Assembly (NCBI GenBank): GCA_964453435.1
Contig: CAYVQZ010000074.1
Coordinates: forward strand, 1-18,375
Direction: 5' to 3'
Source: CAYVQZ01 sp964453435
GTDB taxonomy: Bacteria; Abyssobacteria; SURF-5
DNA: 18,375 nt
Shown: positions 15,403 to 18,375 of the stretch, in pieces
Numbering within the stretch: the stretch's first letter is position 1
Layout of the letters: each line of letters opens with the position of its first letter
The notes under the pieces: model-generated
Databases searched by the model: none
What the model saw: the letters and a program-made list of their open reading frames with translations, nothing else
What the model was told of the DNA's origin: nothing
Program-made: the position numbers and the translations under genes

Positions 15403-15431
15403 TTGATTTTTAGCGGTTGTCCTTTTATAAT
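15403..15431 (+). promoter_or_regulatory. Sigma-70-type promoter of EF-P
   Basis: TTGATT (15403-15408) and TATAAT (15426-15431) are separated by 17 bp. The start would be near 15438, about 48 nt before the ATG of EF-P. Confidence 0.75.
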
Positions 15432-15485
15432 GGGAACGGGTAAGACAAAACGGAACAAGTTTACAACAGAGGTCAAGGAACAGAA

Positions 15486-16049
15486 ATGCTGCCGGCGACA
15501 CAACTGAAAGTGGGCATGATAATTCTGCACGAGAAAGAGCTGTACCGCGTGAGCGGGCTCACGCATATAACCCCGGGCAACAAGCGCGGAATCGTCCAGA
15601 CTAAACTGTACAGCTTGAAGAACAGCAATTACTACGATGTCAGGTTCCGCTCCGCCGACACGGTCGAGGTCGCGCCGCTGGACCGCAGGCAGATGGAATA
15701 CCTGTATTACGCCGACGATGTGTACACCTTCATGGATACGACGACGTTCGAGCAGGTCGATATCCCGAAAAGCGTTCTCGGCAACGCAGTCAACTACCTC
15801 CTTCCCAACATCCGGATTCAGGTGGAGTTTTACGAAGGCAGGCCGGTAGGGATTGAACTGCCGATTACGGTGGACCTCGAAATCGTGGACACCGAGCCTC
15901 CGCTGAAAGGGGCCACCGCCTCCGCATCACCGAAGACCGCCACGCTGGAAACCGGAATCGTTGTGAAAGTGCCCCAGTTCTTGCAGATAGGCGATGTGGT
16001 TCGCATCGACACGCGCGACAACTCATTCGTCGAGCGAGCGAAAAAATAG
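15486..16049 (+). CDS. efp: Translation elongation factor P (atypical loop)
   Basis: The protein has 187 residues, the usual EF-P length, with the three-domain order: KOW-like domain (1-64), OB domain (about 67-128, MEYLYYADDVYTFMD) and C-terminal OB domain ending VPQFLQIGDVVRIDTRDNSF. EF-P binds ribosomes stalled at proline runs and promotes peptide bond formation. The tip of domain I normally reads PGKG or PGR with a modified Lys or Arg. Here it reads HITPGNKRGIVQTKL (27-41), so ungapped alignment puts Asn32 at the usual modified site, with Lys33 and Arg34 next to it. No modification enzyme gene is in the window. The ATG is preceded by AAGGA, and the promoter at 15403-15431 should drive it. 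Confidence is very high for the family; the loop chemistry is open. Confidence 0.96.
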   Translation: MLPATQLKVGMIILHEKELYRVSGLTHITPGNKRGIVQTKLYSLKNSNYYDVRFRSADTVEVAPLDRRQMEYLYYADDVYTFMDTTTFEQVDIPKSVLGNAVNYLLPNIRIQVEFYEGRPVGIELPITVDLEIVDTEPPLKGATASASPKTATLETGIVVKVPQFLQIGDVVRIDTRDNSFVERAKK

Positions 16050-16162
16050 CGTTTCCGCCTGTCCGCCGCTTCAATGAGCTATGGATTCCGAGAGAAGGCG
16101 CGCGCAGTCTTTCCCCGACTCCCTTCGGGGATTTGCCGCGTCTTTCGCCGTCTTTCATTGTC

Positions 16163-16191
16163 TTGACAAAAAGTGCATGCGCCGGTATATT
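16163..16191 (+). promoter_or_regulatory. Sigma-70-type promoter of the DUF1015 gene
   Basis: A perfect -35 TTGACA (16163-16168), a 17 bp spacer and TATATT (16186-16191) predict a start near 16198. It lies inside an upstream in-frame extension of the following gene, which argues that translation starts at 16295. Confidence 0.8.
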
Positions 16192-16294
16192 AGCCCAACT
16201 TATCAGGAGCTTGCTGCGAGTTCGCCTTTCTTCTCGGTTCGCGCGTGACATCGTCGCCCGGAGTCTCGGAAAAAAGAAACGGTTTGTTCGTATC

Positions 16295-17626
16295 ATGGCA
16301 AAGATTATTCCTTTTCGCGGGTTTCGGTATGACCCTTCGCGGGTGGAGATGAGACGCGTTGTCGCTCCCCCGTTCGACGTCATAAGCGATGAACAGCGCG
16401 ACACGTTGTATGACCGACATCCGTACAACGTGGTGCGGCTCATCAGGCCGAAGGACGCCGAGGGAGACGGGCCCGGAAGCAACAGGTACAATCGCGCGCG
16501 CGAGCATCTCGTACAGTGGATAGCCGATGGGGTCCTCCGCCGTGATGAAAGCCCTTGCGTTTACCTTTATGAGCAGGAGTATCGGTACTCGGAGCGACTG
16601 ACGCGCGCGCGCAGAGGATTCATCACACTGGTCCGGCTCGAAGAGGAGGAGTCGGGAGTCATTCTGGGCCATGAGCAGACGTTGATGCAACCGAAGCTCG
16701 ACCGGTTGAATCTGCTCAAAGAGTGCAAGGCGAATCTGAGCCCGATTTTCGCGCTTTATTCCCAGCCGGAGGGGATGATAGACAGTTTCCTTGTGGAAAC
16801 GGCGTTCACCCCGCCCGCGTACGACTTTGTTGATGATGACGGAATCCGAAACAGGTTCTGGCTCGTCGACGAGCCGGCAATCGCTGAGACGCTGGCCTCG
16901 CAGATGCAGGACAAGCCGTTGATTATCGCAGACGGCCACCACCGGTACGAGACCGCGCTGATGTATCGGGAAATCCGGCGTCGCGAGGAAAGGCATGCGC
17001 CCGACGATGCGCCATACAACTATGTGATGATGATGTGTGTGAACCTGGACGGCGAAGGGGTGACCATTTATCCGATGCACAGGCTCATCCACGGCCTGAC
17101 CGAGTTTGACCCCTTGCGTTTTGTGCAGGAGCTGGAAAAATACTTCGAGATTGCGGCGTTTCCGTTTTCAACCTCTCAATGCGATTCGGCGCTGGACGAA
17201 CTTCTGCGGAAAATGTCAGAGACGTCGGACTCGCGCCACACCTTCGGCCTCTATCTCGGCGGCGAGACGCTGGAACTGTTGACGGCAAAAGATAACGAGA
17301 AAGTTCGCGAACTTGTTTCCGGCGGCCATAGTCCGAACTGGAGAAGCCTGGATGTATCGATAATCCAGGCCGTAATTTTGCATTCTATCCTGGGAATCGA
17401 CCGCGAAAGCATTTCGCGAGAAGAACACGTCGGCTACACTCCGTCCGCGTCGTTCGCCTTTGAAAACGTCCGCAGAGGAGAGGCGCAGGCGGCGCTCTTT
17501 CTCAACCCCACCAAACCCGAGCAGGTGAAGGCAGTGACCTACGAGGGCGAAAAGATGCCGCAAAAGTCGACCTTCTTCTACCCGAAACTTTTGTCCGGCC
17601 TTGTAATAAACCGCCACGAACCCTGA
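16295..17626 (+). CDS. DUF1015 family protein (COG4198 type)
   Basis: The protein has 443 residues and begins MAKIIPFRGFRYDP, the usual opening of this family. Family features are RRVVAPPFDVI (20-30), GHEQTLMQPKLDRLNLLK (125-142) with NLSPIFALY (147-155), and the conserved ADGHHRYETA (212-221). The ADGHHRY box resembles the GHHR motif of ParB/sulfiredoxin-fold proteins, some of which are serine kinases. That hints at a nucleotide-linked activity but is only a resemblance. The open frame continues upstream to 16133, but the sigma-70-type promoter inside that stretch and the family-typical N-terminus support 16295. No clear ribosome binding site precedes this ATG. The gene is 245 bp after EF-P with its own promoter. 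The function is not known to me. Confidence 0.88.
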   Translation: MAKIIPFRGFRYDPSRVEMRRVVAPPFDVISDEQRDTLYDRHPYNVVRLIRPKDAEGDGPGSNRYNRAREHLVQWIADGVLRRDESPCVYLYEQEYRYSERLTRARRGFITLVRLEEEESGVILGHEQTLMQPKLDRLNLLKECKANLSPIFALYSQPEGMIDSFLVETAFTPPAYDFVDDDGIRNRFWLVDEPAIAETLASQMQDKPLIIADGHHRYETALMYREIRRREERHAPDDAPYNYVMMMCVNLDGEGVTIYPMHRLIHGLTEFDPLRFVQELEKYFEIAAFPFSTSQCDSALDELLRKMSETSDSRHTFGLYLGGETLELLTAKDNEKVRELVSGGHSPNWRSLDVSIIQAVILHSILGIDRESISREEHVGYTPSASFAFENVRRGEAQAALFLNPTKPEQVKAVTYEGEKMPQKSTFFYPKLLSGLVINRHEP

Positions 17627-17639
17627 GCGCGATTTCTTT

Positions 17640-17880
17640 GGCGGGAACCATGGATTGACACGGATTAAAAGAGAGGGATTTCTTTTGAGACGCGGATGGA
17701 CACGAAGGGAAAAGAGAGAGATTCCTCGCGGAGTTTATCCTGAGGGACTCGAAGGGCTCGGAATGACAAAACAGGCGCGCTCGTCGAACGACCCGGGGAA
17801 TTCCGTAATTGGGTAAATTGAGTGTGTGACGGTCGCTTCGGGGACAGTCTCCTTCGCTTGGCAATTATCGGACAGATTCA
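17640..17880. repeat. Compound dispersed repeats (families B, C and A) after the DUF1015 gene
   Basis: The segment 17648-17710 (CATGGATTGACACGGATT, GACGCGGATGGACACGAAG) is family B-like. The segment 17720-17770 reads on the minus strand CHSEPFESLRINSARNLS, which closely resembles a widespread intergenic repeat in environmental bacterial genomes (family C, from memory). The segment 17812-17866 contains CCGTAATT, GCTTCGGGGACAGTC and CCTTCGCTTGGCAATTATCG, matching family A at 9354-9401 in inverse orientation. No gene is supported between 17627 and 17928. Confidence 0.6.
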
Positions 17881-17928
17881 CTATCCCGGGGTCCGGTTTG
17901 GTTGCTGTCGCCCTGAGTACTATCTTCC

Positions 17929-18342
17929 TTATTCCTCCACCATAACCTTGGCCTTCATGCCAGAAATCTCATGCGGAATGCAGAAGTAGCGATACTCACC
18001 GGGAACTTCAAAAGTGTGTCGGAACGTCTCGCCCGGCTCTATGTCGCCGGAGTTGAAGGTCTCCGCGCCTTCCGGCACGGACGCGTCCTCCTCCCAGACC
18101 GCCAGAGACGGGTCTGCCGTGACGGTGTGTACGAAGCGGGAGCTGTTCTTCCACTCGACAGTGTCTCCGATCTTAACGGTAATCAGATCGGGATCATATT
18201 TCAATTTGTCGGTCATCAGGACCACGGCAGGCTTTGCTTCAACCTCATCCGGCCGTTCCTGGCCACTAACAGCAGGAACCGCATACAGATACGTTGCGAT
18301 CAGAGCAACGACAACCGGGAATATAACCGGGAACGATTTCAT
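17929..18342 (-). CDS. Cupredoxin (plastocyanin/azurin-like type 1 copper protein)
   Basis: The protein has 137 residues with a signal peptide (about 1-27, MKSFPVIFPVVVALIATYLY ending AVSG). The cupredoxin domain (about 38-137) contains all four type 1 copper ligands: H72 in RFVHTV, then C121, H124 and M129 in CIPHEISGM. PGEYRYFCIPHE is typical of the family. It should be a periplasmic one-electron carrier. The start at 18342 is chosen because GGAGGT lies 5 bp upstream; a start at 18372 would add ten polar residues before the signal peptide. Possible redox partners in the window are the multiheme cytochrome and the flavocytochrome, but none is linked in an operon. Its promoter lies beyond the right edge. 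Confidence 0.93.
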   Translation of the reverse strand: MKSFPVIFPVVVALIATYLYAVPAVSGQERPDEVEAKPAVVLMTDKLKYDPDLITVKIGDTVEWKNSSRFVHTVTADPSLAVWEEDASVPEGAETFNSGDIEPGETFRHTFEVPGEYRYFCIPHEISGMKAKVMVEE

Positions 18343-18347
18343 TGAGC

Positions 18348-18353
18348 ACCTCC
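18348..18353 (-). promoter_or_regulatory. Ribosome binding site deciding the cupredoxin start
   Basis: GGAGGT on the minus strand is 5 bp before the ATG at 18342 and lies inside the longer alternative reading from 18372, which it argues against. Confidence 0.85.
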
Positions 18354-18375
18354 ATCGTTGAGATGACCTCAACTA

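Noticed and set aside
16133..16294. N-terminal extension of the DUF1015 gene
   Set aside because: A consensus sigma-70 promoter lies inside it, and the family normally starts at the MAKIIPFRG segment encoded from 16295.
18343..18372. N-terminal extension of the cupredoxin
   Set aside because: GGAGGT at 18348-18353 serves the ATG at 18342, and the extension would precede a normal signal peptide.

Overview
The window carries eleven protein-coding genes that I can support, one of them partial, separated by unusually repeat-rich spacers. I found no tRNA, rRNA, CRISPR array or intact insertion sequence. The gene set (sigma-54 two-component pair, secreted multiheme c-type cytochrome, cupredoxin, FapA-like protein, DUF1015 protein, and an EF-P with an atypical loop) suggests a Gram-negative-type, respiring bacterium, probably from an uncultured lineage. 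The sequence alone does not fix the phylum. A PVC- or Deltaproteobacteria-like relative is a guess.

Layout. Positions 1-476 (minus) hold the start of a multiheme cytochrome that runs off the left edge. A spacer of about 940 bp follows, with an intrinsic terminator on the plus strand that has no gene in front of it and a sigma-54-type promoter near its right end. Positions 1416-9303 (plus) form a signalling block: a 7TM/triple-PAS histidine kinase, its NtrC-type sigma-54 activator, then after a terminator, a palindrome and a second sigma-54-like site, a FapA-family protein, an HDOD protein and a tandem-GAF protein. Positions 9678-10955 (plus) encode a secreted vanadium-haloperoxidase/PAP2-type enzyme. 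Positions 13301-11637 (minus) encode a small four-helix membrane protein with a two-fold histidine repeat, followed by a ferric-reductase-type flavocytochrome. A membrane-anchored DUF4230-like protein lies at 14727-14008 (minus). EF-P (15486-16049) and a DUF1015 protein (16295-17626), both plus, each have a clear sigma-70-type promoter. A cupredoxin with all four type 1 copper ligands lies at 18342-17929 (minus).

The most coherent unit is the signalling block. A membrane sensor and sigma-54 activator sit directly upstream of three signalling or scaffold proteins, and a sigma-54-like site lies in front of the first of them. This suggests, but does not prove, that the kinase/activator pair controls the FapA-HDOD-GAF genes. 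The redox genes (cytochrome, flavocytochrome, cupredoxin, haloperoxidase) suggest an envelope rich in electron-transfer proteins, but they are not in one operon.

The spacers after 9288 are filled with at least three families of degenerate dispersed repeats. Family A carries a GGGACAGTC/GACTGTCCC core, family B a GCCTGTSYGCG hairpin, and family C resembles a widespread intergenic sequence that reads as CHSE..ES...SARNLS in one frame. These repeats explain most of the spurious small open frames there.
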